Source: Dipylidium caninum (lineage: Eukaryota > Platyhelminthes > Cestoda > Cyclophyllidea > Dipylidiidae). Taken from it: a stretch of DNA of 64,000 nucleotides. Shown here one piece after another: positions 1 to 11,791 of this stretch. The position numbers and the translations under genes were made by a program. Each line of letters starts with the position of its first letter. Position 1 is the first letter of the stretch. Where the stretch lies: contig QEYB01001217.1 of NCBI GenBank assembly GCA_017562135.1, positions 62,001 to 126,000 on the forward strand, in the 5' to 3' direction. The notes under the pieces are model-generated. The model worked only from the letters and a program-made list of their open reading frames with translations, was not told the DNA's origin and did no database searches.

Positions 1-137
1 AAAGCGCAATTAAATTCAAGGCTTAAGTCAGATTTAGGCTTTTCGAAATGCAGTTATTTTTCTATTTCAGGCCTAGGAAGAGGGCCGGTATAAATACTGC
101 CGTAATTTTTCATACAATGGCACTTCAATGCTACTGG

Positions 138-240
138 AGTTGGAAACTATGAAACTGGCGTTTATGCTCAATCTGTGTTTATCTCAACAAGTTTCGAGAA
201 ACCTAAATGAAGCATTTGGAGACGATTACACTGATGTAAA
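138..240 (+). mobile_element. Mariner-family relic, copy 4 (5' end fragment)
   Basis: Positions 138-160 match the terminal inverted repeat of the three other mariner relics in this window (consensus GGTTGGAAACTATGAAAC then GGGCG). Soon after, reading plus, comes a stretch like the N-terminal transposase region (LSQQVSRNLNEAFGDD), which corresponds to ATQQASGGINEAF in copy 2. The sequence between repeat and N-terminus is shorter than in the other copies, so it looks internally deleted, and I found no 3' terminal repeat before 600. It is a dead fragment. The end at 240 is where visible similarity fades and is approximate. Confidence 0.5.
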
Positions 241-370
241 AGAAATTCTCCCTTCTGGTTACACAAATTTCGTTCCGGCGATTCGAGAGTTGTCACGAAG
301 TCTGGAGGAAGCCACCGGCCACGGTAATAGTAACTAGTGCGATTAGGTGCGACAACTTTGGACCCGAATC

Positions 371-431
371 TACACACACACACACACACATACACACATA
401 CACACACTACACACCACGCACGCACACACAG
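371..431. repeat. (CA)n microsatellite, imperfect
   Basis: Direct reading shows a run of CA dinucleotides interrupted by TACACA and CACTACACACCACG. It is simple-sequence DNA and accounts for the cysteine/valine-rich shadow reading frame on the minus strand. Confidence 0.9.
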
Positions 432-1505
432 GGAACTATTCGTAAGCTTGGGTCTCACATAAACAGGAATCAGCCATTCATGCGGCTGTGTTAAAACCCC
501 TGCTTACAGGGAGTGCTGAAAATTGGGCTCCTGCGTATCGGACTTACAAAGTGAAGTAGTCGTAGATAAGTGAGCTCTAGCGAAACGAGCGTCATGTACT
601 CTGGCCAAAGGAACTTCTCTGTCATATTAACTTTTATCCCCCATATTCATGCAACATTTCCCCTACCACTTATTACCTTTCTCATAATTTGGACGCATTT
701 TTAAGGAAAAGAAGCCATAATAACCAAATGATGGAACTGTAATGCGCTTAAAATAGTCTATTAAACTTAAAAATAAGCATTTTCGTTATAAAAACCGTTG
801 ACAGAGGGCGGAAGATGTCAATGGAAGTTATTTCAACTGAATACAACAAAAAATGCGAAAAATTGAGCATTCGATTACCACTTATGTTCAAATCTTGTTT
901 CCTAGTATCTAACCTATTATTTTCCCTTTCTAATGACACTAAAACCATATTCTCATCATACTTTGATGCAGCTATGAGCGGAGACCGAGTCGCTTATCTG
1001 CACAATAAGCTGCAATCACACCGCGTGTTGGTAAAGCAGAATTATGGGGCAACATTATGCATTTTCCCGCGAAAAAAGGGAAAGAGTTTCCTTCCCCACA
1101 CTCACAGAAGGCCGAAATAGCGAGCGCGCTACCGGTTTAGTGGGTGTTTTGCATTTGCGTTTGTTAGTCGGCGTAAGGATGAACAAAGACGACTTTTGAT
1201 CCACCACTGCGCCTTTGGAGTTGGGGAATATATTTAAATGGCCTGTTTATTAGGATGGCAGATTTTGGCTCGGTGGAGGCACATGGTAAGTGCGAAGAAG
1301 CAAACACCTCTCCACTGCCTTTTGTCATCCGCGTTGGCGGTTTGCCACCACTCGAGGCAAATGAAGCAAAGAGGGTGACACTGCGGTCATTCCTCTGACA
1401 TGACACGTGCAAGTTTTCTTCTCCCGCTTAATGGGTTGCAATTTCCCACCTCACTCGTTGTCGGCCCCAAATTCACTAGAATTCACCTAACTTTAGTGAA
1501 TATTA
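432..1505. other. Non-coding stretch, nothing recognised
   Basis: No reading frame here has a recognisable domain or a convincing splice-site pair. The short frames on both strands look random in composition. It separates mariner copy 4 from copy 1. Confidence 0.5.
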
Positions 1506-2473
1506 GGTTGGAAACTATTACACAAGCTTAGTTACCATTTGGTTTTATACCTTTTTCTCTATAAAATATCTCGTAATTATCGAAAAGGCGGGACTCGGTC
1601 GGAGGAATATTGGCTGAATGTTGACGAATTTCGTGGTGAAGAGAGGTTGTTTAATTTGTTAGCAGTAATTAAAGTTTTAGGTGGCCCTTGTGCCTTATCG
1701 TCATGCACGAACGTTGAGCCGTGCTGCTGCAACAATGCTGCCTTTCTTTCCTGGCAATCACCTCATGCATGGGCTGAGGGCTATGTGCCACGGGTGTGTT
1801 CTTAGCCGCCCCCAATTGCCTGATCCTTTCTGACTATCACACAAAATCCACCTCTCATCACGAGTGATGACTTAGTCTAAAAGCGGCGGCAATCGTGAAT
1901 CGCGAAGAAAGCAACAAAGCTGTGCACTCGCTCTTGTGCTCGACCATCCCCACTCGCTGTTGAGTCTCTTATGCGGTCGGCACATGAGTCCGTGCCGATG
2001 GTTAGTTCCAATTTACTTTAGACTCAAGTTTATGAAAAGTTCCGTGTGTGGATCGGATTCTCTACAGTCGGCCTTAATTCTTCCTCCTCGTTACCAACAC
2101 GGGCCGGTGGTCTTCCTCGAGGCTCCATGGCGATACCCAAATTGCCTGAACGAAATTCTCGGAACAAACATCGAGTCCATTTTTCATCAGAGAACTCATC
2201 TTCGAATGCCTAATTAAAACTTATCGAGACGCTTCGCTTTTCACTTTGAAACCATACAAGAATAGTAGGTGTAATTTGCATTTAGTTTCTATGTGGTTTG
2301 AAAGAAAAATAAAATAAAGAGAAGGCAAAACCAGGGAGGAACCTTACGAACTAAGTAAGAGAGATATCTTCAACTATTATTAATAAAAATATCGAATTCA
2401 CGTTGCAATGTATTTCTCTCAGTCGCAGTTGAGCACAAACTACACATTTGACGTTCGTTTCATAGATTCCAGG
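1506..2473 (-). mobile_element. Mariner-family relic, copy 1 (minus-coding)
   Basis: Degenerate Tc1/mariner element of about 970 bp. The left terminal repeat starts at 1506 after a TA (GGTTGGAAACTATTACAC). The right one is the inverted, mutated form at about 2452-2473. Read on minus, transposase remnants follow in order: [16 protein letters not shown] plus an acidic linker, as in the N-terminal DNA-binding part, then near the 3' end a frame giving [13 protein letters not shown], matching the C-terminal HPPYSPDLAPSDYHLF block of mariners. Frameshifts, stops and a shortened middle mean it cannot make transposase. Positions 1604-2157 are almost identical to copy 3 in inverted orientation, whereas the flanks are much more diverged. 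Confidence 0.85.
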
Positions 2474-3252
2474 CGAATAATTTGATTTATGGTAGTTAAC
2501 ATGACGGGAATTCAGTAAAAGATAATTTCCACTGCCGCTCGCATAATTTTAAGGGTCCAAATTGAGTGCCGAAAGAGAAATTAGACCATCAAAAGATTCG
2601 AGGATACTCTTTCACTTTCTTTTCGCTTTATTTAATTATCTCGCCTGTTAACCTTGGAATTACCATACCGTTCAATTCTTCTGCATTTATTGAGGGATAT
2701 TCCATTGGGAAAATCGCATGGGCTAGTCAGAGGATATTAAACGCCTCGTTGCTTGCATTTATCGTCCACTTTTGGCAAGAATTATAGTCTTTCTCCTCCT
2801 CCTCCTCCTCCTCCTCTGGCGCTTAATTATGCAGTAAAGTTGGGAGATGAAAGCGATACTCTCCGTTTGCTCATAAATACCTCCGATTTTGGGCAACATT
2901 TCCATGAGTATTTCGTATTGGACGTCTCCACCGAGGGGTAAAATCGCATAAATGCGCCTCACTCACTGGCGGACAATTAACTCAGCCGTTGGGCATTGGG
3001 GGCATGAGTTTGGGCAATTCTCGGTCAAACAGCATCCCACTCTCTTGACAGGCTAACATCTTTAACTTAACCGACCCGTAAGTTATCTGAATGGCCCAAG
3101 CGAAAAATAATTGATTTGACCAAGAAACGTCAAAACCGTTTAATTGCGGATATCAGAATTTACAAAGCTATCGGTAGGACATGGATACGTTCATGCCATC
3201 GTCATCATTAACAGAATCAGTATAAATGCGGTGCAATAAAAAGCCATTCATC
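2474..3252. other. Intergenic stretch with a short CTC repeat
   Basis: No gene recognised. It holds a (CTC)n run at about 2793-2817 and the presumed 3' flank of the minus-strand DIRAS gene that ends at 3253. No clear AATAAA was seen on the minus strand close to that stop. Confidence 0.5.
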
Positions 3253-6200
3253 TCAACTAGTTGAAGCTGTGGAAACAGGCTTCGCATCACTTTTATCCGT
3301 CCGACTGCTGCGTTGTGTGCTTCCATGCCGCAGGAAACGAAAGCAAGAGAGGATGCCTTTGGAATCCGAGTTGTCGCCGACCAAAGTCATGTTTTGCCTA
3401 GTCTCCATGCGTAACAACTCCTGAAAGACCTCCTTCACATTGACGTTATTCTTCGCTGACGTCTCCATGAAACCGCAATTCCATTTTCGTGCCATGGCTT
3501 CACCCTGCACTGTGGAGACCTCACGGTTTAAATCAGCTTCGTCGGACTTATTACCGACCAGCATAATGGGGATGGACTGCATCGCGGTGGGGCCTTTGAT
3601 GCGGACCAACTCCTCGTAAATTGGTCCTAACTCGTCGAGGGAGACGCAACTTGTGATGGAGTAGATCAGCATGAAAGCATGGCCTCGGGAGATGCTCAAG
3701 CGTTGCATTGCGGGGAATTGGTGACTGCCTGTGGTGTCGGTTATCTGAAGGGTGCAGACTTGCTTGTTACAACTTATCACCTAAAATTGAAAAGCACAAT
3801 ATGGTAATTAGTGTTATCTCCTGGTTACTGTCAATCCTTCTTCCACAAATCTCCAATCTAAACGTCACATATAAGGAAAGAATCTGTATCAAAATCATTA
3901 AGGCTCTTCTCTATAAATCATCATAATTGTTGCCATAACTACAAGTCATTTCACAGGACTGTTAATAAACTGAAACATAAAATGCTCCCACAAATAATCC
4001 GAGTGTCACCACCTTCATGTCATCTTCCCCACGTAATGCACCCACAGCGAAGCTAAAAGCCATCTACTATTGAAAAAAAGTTGAATGAAGAGAGCGGTTG
4101 AGTAGGCTCTAGACGATACATTTAATAAGAATATGATTTTTACTTTATATCCACTTAATTAGGTGCGTTATTTTCCATTACGATTTTCTGTTAACAGTTC
4201 CCTTGGCAAGTGAATTTTCCACGCGAAGACACGGAGAGTTTTCCATGTAACCCGGCAACCCGTACACTTTCCATGTCCAACGGAGTGGTCCAGATGAGCG
4301 GAGACATTCTAAATATAGTCTTTTTTGCCCTCTAATTCGAAGATTTTAGGCAGCCTTGAAACAACTGTCAAGATAATGTGCAACAGCCAGGCGGAAATGG
4401 GGTTTTGTTTACGAAGATTTCGGGACGCAACTTTTAACGCTTCAAATGAAATTACTTCCCGTCTGTCATGGGAGACTCTTTCGAGCCTCGACAAGAGTGT
4501 AGACTACGTGGAGGAGTATGTCAAAACGTTCTTTAACTCACAGACAGCTGGGATGTGGCACTGAGAGCTTAGGGGTCGATGTTATCCACTTACATCGTGC
4601 GTTGAGGCACTACAGAGACGGTTACTTATTCCTGTGAAGCGCATTTTAGTTGTGTTCGCGTGCGCCACTTCTACTGAGGCAAAGGAGAGTCGCCAAATTC
4701 TCACACACCAGGCAAACTCAAAGCATACACTCGACATTTTGCCGCATACAATTACCCACGTCGAATATAAGTGGCACCCAAACCCTCACTTAATAAGGGA
4801 GTTTACGACTGACTGCTAAAATAAAACCGCCTTGTCTACCAGTAAGGCAACATTTTAAAAAGGCTGGGTAGTTGCTGTCTGTTGTCAAAGAAACTTCCAT
4901 AATCACCCTCCAGTTACAGAAAGTCGAAAGACCTAATGAGGCTTTTAAGCGGCTGCGTGATTAAATTCGGTAACTGATTGCAGAAGTCTGCGCATAACTC
5001 CTTCATTTATGTGAAAATTTAGTCATCCATGCTGATAAACACTCGGGGAGAAGTGTACCGCTGGCACTGAGACCATTTGTCCCCCGGTCTTCCAAATGAG
5101 AGACCTTCGACGCCGGAAGCCGCCATTGAAAACGTAAAATACCTCAAAATAACAAACTTTTCCATTGGTTGGTGGTCACCGCAGTAGTGCAGACAGGCAT
5201 GATTCTGTTAAACGTAGGATTGATAGCACCAAAGTCCCATTTTAACTGGCAACTTGGAATAATAATATATCGTAGATTTAAGCATTTTGAGAGTGACACA
5301 GACGGAGGCACTTTTAGTAAGAAGAGGAGGACAGCGTTCCAGGGGAGGGATGATGTCTAATTATTAGCGCGTATGGGCGAAGAATGAAGAGGAGGGGAGG
5401 GGGAGGAGAAGAGAAGGAGGATTTAAGGAGGTTTGAGGACGGTTTTGCGAAACACTCCAGTAAGTGGAGGCAGAAGGGGAGTTTGCCTCCCATAAAACCA
5501 CAATAAACATTGAGTGGTTAACCAGGCGCAAACAGTGTGAGAGAGGAGATATAAGGTGGACTCTGGCCTCCATCATGGACCATATTGCTCTACTCTTGTA
5601 TCTATCAGCTTTAGTGAAGACCTTCGCAACCGGACGCTTCTAACAAAAACAGGCGTATACAAACTAAAGTCTCTTCACCATAACAACGGGTACTAAAGCA
5701 GTCACTCCCCTTACGAGAAGGCTAAAAATTTCACTTTCCTATTAACTCTTTTGTCTGCGAGATATCGTTCACACGCATGTGGACATGGCAGCATGAAGGG
5801 CGGATCCGTCCATCAAGTGAATTAGCCTAGCGAAGAGGAAGAATTGGCTCTAACGTACTCGAGGAACTGAGCACTCGTAATAATCTTCTTGTTTTCGTTC
5901 CGAGTGTCCCAATGTTTATCGTCTGCACTTATGCTATTAACTCCCATTCCCTAATGGCATGATTTACAACAATGACGAGAAGGACGCGGATTCCTTCATT
6001 ATAATCCTCCAAAAATAGTCTCTTTACTCACTGGTGGTATAACATCTTTCTCATGGAATCACTTACTTTTCATGCACCCAGATGGCCGACAGAGGTGTGA
6101 GACCATCTTACGAGTGATAAAGAAGCGTTAACAATGCAGCCAATGTAAGTACTGCCCTCCTAGGTAGCTGCTAATCTTGGTCCAATCTCTCACGAAGAGG

Positions 6201-6618
6201 CGAGGGGAGGGATAAGACTGGGGTAGTTAATGCCTCCAAACCCCTCATGACTGAAGAGGCTACCTCAGTGGCCAGCGGGCAGAGGACGGGTATAACAGCA
6301 TGATAGCACCTCTAGAAATAGTAACAAGCCTTCAGCACTGTTCATTACAGTTGAAAGGTCTGACGACGACGACGACGATTACTGAGGAAATTTTGACGTG
6401 AGAGTAGGAGGAGAAGAAACAGGAAAGGAAATAGGAGGAGAAGAGAAGCGGATATTAGAGCCACTCAAGTGGGAACGTACCTGTCGAAAAGTGTCTTCAA
6501 TGGTGGGAATGTAGGCTTCTCTAAAGGTGCCCTTTACGAAACGGAGCACAAGGGAGCTTTTGCCCACACCGCTTGCTCCAAAGACAGCAACCCGATACTC
6601 GGTGGGTTGTTCTGGCAT
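3253..6618 (-). CDS. DIRAS: Di-Ras family small GTPase, two exons
   Basis: Ras-superfamily GTPase, membrane-signalling type. Exons on minus are 6618-6481 (46 codons, ends CAG before GTACGT) and 3780-3253 (preceded by TTTTAG, stop TGA); both join in phase 0 and give 221 residues. Visible motifs: P-loop GASGVGKS at residues 14-21, switch [10 protein letters not shown], the Di-Ras-type DTTG (61-64) instead of Ras DTAG, NKSD (123-126) and ETSAK (152-156). Similarity to vertebrate DIRAS1/2 is strong across the whole GTPase fold. The family is known for having very low GTPase activity because the usual catalytic glutamine is replaced; here Ser-His follows DTTG, consistent with this. The C-terminus runs to ...VSTASTS and lacks the CAAX prenylation box. 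An acceptor-like TTTGTTTTAG lies 6 nt before the ATG, suggesting a 5' UTR intron or trans-splicing. The intron is 2.7 kb and contains purine-rich tracts. Confidence 0.95.
3781..6480 (-). other. DIRAS intron
   Basis: GT..AG intron inferred from the phase-0 junction between the two DIRAS exons. It contains a GA-rich tract at about 5380-5435, a (GAC)n run at about 6361-6378 and a purine-rich plus strand at 6405-6450. On the antisense strand two adjacent open frames (4325-4564 and 4634-4819) are free of stops but match nothing I recognise; they may be old mobile-element sequence. Confidence 0.8.
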
Positions 6619-8858
6619 TGTCCGCTAAAACAAACAGATTCCGCCAAGTCGGATAGGAATTTTCAATTATTATTTGGTAACATATTATCTGAAATAATTA
6701 AAATGGCTCTTCATTTCGTAAATCTCATTGTACTTTTAATTGTTTTTATCAGAAGTGCACTCAGACATTCAACATTACTTTTTAGCCACGTTTGCCAAAT
6801 GTACTCAAATGGGGCAACACGCGATGTTTTTCCCCTGCAGTGTGAATCGTCTGGCCATACTTAATATCTAACGGGCCGTCTGAAAGGGAAGTGATTCTTT
6901 TTATTATTGAGGCGCCATAAGCATTCCTTCAATTATAAGAGGCGCTAAAATTCCGTCACGTGATGCGATGTGGAGGTCATTAATGGGAAGTATGAATTTT
7001 CGCTTTATAGGAAGCAGTCAAAAACCAAGAGGATGTCGCCTCCTGCATCCGGTTGATTTTTACATATCCAGCATTTCTCCTACCTTTCGCGCCTAACCCA
7101 CCTTGTAGAGCAAATTCGCCACAACTTCCCTTCTGTCGCTTTAACACTCCACTACCACTTAAGAGGTACAACTTCCAAAACTCACTTTCGCTACACTAGT
7201 ACTAAAAAAATTAATATAATATTTCTCACAAAACAGTTTTCCTTTCACTATATGATTTGGAGATGTCGGTGGATCATGAGGGTAAAAGTTGTCAAGAAAA
7301 TAAAAGGGTGATTAGGCTGTTTTAAAAAACACTCACCTTAGGATATTTTATGTAATCACCAAGCTGTCATATCAAGAAATGGAGAAATTCGAAATGCGAA
7401 AACACTTTAATCAAACTACTGGCCTGAGACGCTGGTAAAAGTGGAACTGCCAGCTAAAAGAGACTCACAGTCAGCCAATCAGAAGTGAGCCTCCAAGCCA
7501 ATTGGAGTGTTATATTTTAAAAAGTGCTAAAAGCAGAGAAGCTCACATGTTGGCACACGGCTTCAAGACAGCCGATCAGGGCGACTGCTGGCGGAAGAGG
7601 GCAAAGTTGAGACCATCCTCGCCTCCCCCCATTGCGACTGGGGAGACTGAGGGAGCCGAATAGTCTAGTTGTTAGTCCAACTAAAGCTATCCCAAATTCG
7701 GACTAGCTTCGTTATCGGTGGAAGCAAAGACCTCCATCGTGTACACTTAGAGGACACTTCTGACAACCGCAATGGCAAGAGCTAATGATTAGGGCTTTAT
7801 GGCTTTTGTGCATGTTAAAGCAGAAAGGTGTGAAACTTTGCCGGCGAACAAATTACCTCTACGTAGATAAAACCATCTATGGTACTTGAAGGGATGCAGC
7901 CTGGAGGCGAGGAAAGATAAGAAATTTTACGGCATTCACTTCTGCTGCATGGGTACCGCCCCACTTGGGAGTTAAGACGTCGTCGACGATAAAAGGACTC
8001 GTCGATGTGATGGCGAGCCATTCGAATACTCCAAGCCGGGAGGTAGTAATGTTGTGTCGATACCTCGCTAAATTTGACTTTCAAATTGCATAAGTCACTT
8101 ACGTCAAGGTGGGGACGGCAGAGGCGACCTTATTTTATGAACTGTGGATATTTTAGGGGAATTCCATTTGGAAACTTAGTCTTCTTACCTGATGTGCGCG
8201 TACTCTTACCCGTCCAGGTGAAAATATTCCTCTTAAATGTGGGGGGAATTTCTGTCGTCATGGCGAATGCGTAATCATGGGGAATTATTTTTATTACAGG
8301 TTGATGTATCACGTAAGAGGATTGCTTGCCAAAGCCTAGTAGGGGTAATTTTTTAACAAAAATAACTTGAAATTTGCTTAGGCACACAGAAAATCTTGAC
8401 TAACAGGTAAATTTTTCTGTGTTTCTTCTTTTCATTTTTCTTCGACAATGAGACTCCATACCAACCACTCTGCCTTTCATTATGCGGTTTTTTTGCAAAT
8501 ATTGTCGGAAGTTTGACCACTCATAGTTTGATTTATAAATTCAGATTTCACACAGACAAAAAGGAATAATTTCCTTCGGAGAAAACCTCAGCGTTAAAGC
8601 AAAAAGTTAACAGTAATGGTGTGAGAATTACTGGCCGTCAAGGCGGGCCTTAGGGCATTTGTTCGGACCGTTTGTGAGGCAATACTTCTTTTGCTATTCA
8701 TTTAAAAACCTACGATTCCTTGGCGGGAGTAAACAATGCATGAATTAAGTATTAAGTCATCCAGCTACCATATCCCACGTCTGAACTTCACACCACAGGG
8801 GTTTTTGATGCCGGGAAATACCACTAAGTTAAGTTACAAAATTGACAATTATTGAATG
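6619..8858. other. Intergenic, nothing recognised
   Basis: Upstream flank of DIRAS. Short open frames occur on both strands, for example 7815-8084 on minus, but none has a recognisable domain or a paired set of splice sites. I see no RNA gene or intact mobile element here. Confidence 0.45.
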
Positions 8859-9804
8859 GGTCGGAAACAATGAAACGGGCGTTGGGTACAAGTGGAGAAC
8901 AAGAAGAGTACCTTTTCACATTATTCATTGTATTTAATCGAAACAGCTTCCATTGGCCTCTCCAACAGTCTGCCAACGATCGGACAAGTCATATACACCA
9001 TTTTTTTAAAAAAAACAATTTTTCCAGTTGAAAAACGATTCAAAGTCTTTTAAAATGATTCATAATCATGAAAAAGGTAATAATCGGTCGGTGGAATATC
9101 GAATGAACACGGAGGATGTGGCGAAATGTCATATTTTAGAAAAGTCACATTGTTTGTCAACAGTGCTTGACGCTTTACGTAGTCTTCGTTCAGCGCCATC
9201 ATACGCACTGGCTCTCGCGGTCGGTCGGTCACCTCTTCCCGCGTCAGTTCGTACCGCCGGCATGTATGAGTCCACTTTATTTCTTTACCATTCACTGTGC
9301 GGAGATGTTTTATTACAGTCGTATGGATGGCCATTTCCCAGTTTAGACTCAAATTAACGAATAGTTCCGTGAGCAGATAGGCTCCCACAGTCGTCCTTCA
9401 TTTCTCCTTGTTATCAAAAGGGGCCAGTGCTTTTCTCGAGTCGTCTTGACGACATCTACATTGCGAGAAAGAAACTTTTTCAACCAGTTTCGAGCGCTTC
9501 TGTGTTAGTGTATCCACTTCGAAATGCCTCATTAATGCCTCCCGAAGCTTGTTGAGTTGCGACATGATTCACTTTAAACTCATACCAAAAAAGCAAATGT
9601 AAATCGCTTTTTGTATTTAACTCGTTTCGGCGAAAAATGAAATATAAATTGGATACAAATAGGGGGAAGTGTTGGGAAATGAGCAATAAGAATACCTTTA
9701 ACATTTATAAAATAGAAATATCGAGCACACATGACAATGTATCACTCTGAGTCGCAAAAGTGACCGAAGACTGACCGACAATGTCCGTCTCCTAGTTTCC
9801 AACC
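8859..9804 (-). mobile_element. Mariner-family relic, copy 2 (minus-coding, diverged)
   Basis: Left terminal repeat at 8859-8881 (GGTCGGAAACAATGAAAC then GGGCG), right inverted repeat ending near 9804. On minus the order is an N-terminal block ATQQASGGINEAFRSGYTN, then a KKFLSRNVDVVKTT-like linker after a stop, and a C-terminal HPPCSFDIPPTDYYLF, which clearly matches the mariner HPPYSPDLAPSDYHLF motif. In-frame stops and missing central sequence show it is dead. It is a clear relative of copies 1 and 3 but does not share their near-identical core. Confidence 0.85.
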
Positions 9805-11426
9805 TCCTCCTCAGCGCTATACCACCGCTGCATCGGCAATGAGTGTGAAATGTACATCCAAAAGTGCACTGACTACATTCCAATGCAAACTCACAATAAG
9901 TAGTCTGCTCATCCGCGGGTTAATAAGCCTACCTAGAACAAAAAAACTAGTGTCTAACAGAAATAGATGACTTCGAGTTGTGCAAATGCAAACTGCTATG
10001 TCAAAGATCACAGTCCAGTCTGACAGTGGGCTCCTTCGTCTGAGGAAAGCAAGTAAACAAAAATCGTCGACTCCTAGAGGAAATTACTTAGAATGTGACA
10101 AACTACCCAAATATTCTAACTTAGCAAGTCAAATTTTTGTGATACGATGGAAGTACAGACAATCAACACTTGGGAGGAGGTATCAAGCACTTCCTGATTT
10201 GGGAGTGCGAGGAGGCCTCTGACATCCCTCCCCACTCTCCCCTCCAGGCCCCTCCCGACTTCAGGCAAGAGGTAGCAGTTTTATTACATCAGATGGGAGT
10301 AATTGGACAAGAGAACTTTTACAATACCATTCGTTGAGTGGTTATAAATCAAATTTTCAATTTTTCTTCCCTTTCTTAGTAAACTGAGTAGTGAAAGAAG
10401 GCGAGAATTGCGAGAGGTAAGTCTTTTTGCTTACCCGGGTGAAACTCGTCTAAAACAGACTGGAGCTGAGACTCAAATGAAATGTCAAAACAACTTCACA
10501 AATCAAAATAAGATGAGACGCCTGTTCAAGAATTAAAGTGAAGGTTTAAGATTTATAAGTTGTAAAAACAAACTTTGATTATGTCCAGAAGACACAAAAA
10601 TAGAGGGGAACAGGTGTGATGGCCTGACGTGGGTAAGAACACCAGGTTTCGGCAAAATGATGGCCCTGAAAGCGTTGAAGACAGGGTAGAGGCACAAGCA
10701 CCCACCGCGTTCTTCTGAAATCCCTTGGGCTAACAAACGAGACTACTGAAGCCAGTAAAGTCACACGGCCGAAAAAGGTGGTGTTCATAACGCATGCATG
10801 GGAGGAGCTTCCCACCATCAGTGGGACTGGCCCAGAGAGAGGCTTGGGGCGAATACAGTGGGAGGAAGATGGGAGTACCGTGAGACACTCAGGAAATAGC
10901 CCACTTTCTAGTCCTCGGTGGAATGCGAAGGAAGAGGAAGGAAGGGAAACAAGTGCAGTGAACCAAGAAATTAATATTTTACTGTCGTCTGGAGGTGCTT
11001 TAACAGGAAACATCTATCTTCATCTGTGCAGCACAACCTACCACTGGAAGTACCGTCACCGCCCACGAAAAAACACAAAAGGACCATATACGAAGACGAA
11101 ATAGTTTACAGAGGATGTTAGACAATTAATTTTTCATTGGCAAGACTTATTTTCCAAATAGAAAATATCATCTAAAATCTGGCACATAAATAAGCTCGTC
11201 AATGAATCAACTTGGGATTATTTTCCTACACGCAGTGTGGATAATTTCTCCGAGGAGGGGAAGAAGAAGAAGAAGTCAACCGCTCAGGTGGAATGAGACA
11301 GTCCCAAGTGAAGTCACTTAATCAAATCTCATTGCTGCCGAGAAAATCTTGATAAAATTTCTCCGAGATAAGTACTTACTGATAAATTTTGCTCGTTCGC
11401 CGTCTCGCAGTGGTGACTTTTTTCTT
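9805..11426. other. Intergenic, with one GC-richer patch
   Basis: No gene is recognised. A patch at about 10580-11010 is richer in G+C and is open on both strands (144 codons on minus, 108 on plus), but neither product resembles a known protein and there are no supporting splice sites. A CT-rich patch lies at about 10220-10255 and a (GAA)n run at about 11262-11275. Confidence 0.4.
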
Positions 11427-11607
11427 CTAAGCCTCCACCGTGCCCGACGGCTTCACTTCCTCACCAGCGTCTGTTAGCAAAGGAGAGATTTTACGCTTCA
11501 CTAGATTTTCCAAAAATACCAAGTCAGAGTGCACAAATTCAATTTCGTCCGCCTGCAGCAAAATAACAGCGGAAATGTTACTGACTTACGGCAATAACGA
11601 CGGTGGC
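11427..11607 (-). CDS. Candidate 3' end of an unknown gene: 18-nt microexon plus terminal exon
   Basis: On minus, TTTTTTTGCAG precedes 11607-11590 (18 nt: Ala-Thr-Val-Val-Ile-Ala), followed by an excellent donor GTAAGT, a 37-nt intron ending TTTTGCTGCAG, and a terminal exon 11552-11427 (41 residues, ADEIEFVHSDLVFLENLVKR at its start, stop TAG). Both junctions are phase 0. I recognise no domain. The symmetric microexon and very short intron are typical of flatworm genes, in which small introns are common. The upstream exons are uncertain: 12371-12150 or 12799-12542 on the same strand could belong, as could the small secreted frame at 11956-11792. It could also be chance, since the microexon is supported only by its splice signals. 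Confidence 0.4.
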
Positions 11608-11791
11608 CTGCAAAAAAATGAGGACGTACTTAGGCGACTCTCAGAAAATAGTCTATTTGAGGGGGAATATTAAGTAAGCAAATAATATATGCGTCCTTCA
11701 CAACGAAAACTAGGCGTACGGGGTTGACAACATTGCATTATTTGCCAAAAACAGTGCGAAAGGCAACCCCTAAATCGACAAAATCGGTGAA

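Noticed and set aside
1539..2217. Plus-strand open frames of 88 and 93 codons (also mirrored at 46959-47547)
   Set aside because: They are antisense shadows of the mariner transposase relics; the similarity between the two loci is transposon DNA, not a conserved protein.
4325..4819. Two plus-strand open frames within the DIRAS intron
   Set aside because: Protein-like in places but no known family and no clear exon boundaries; might be mobile-element debris, not enough for a gene call.
10579..11013. 144-codon minus-strand frame in a GC-richer patch
   Set aside because: The opposite strand is open too, no domain is recognisable, and no splice or start context supports it. Probably compositional.
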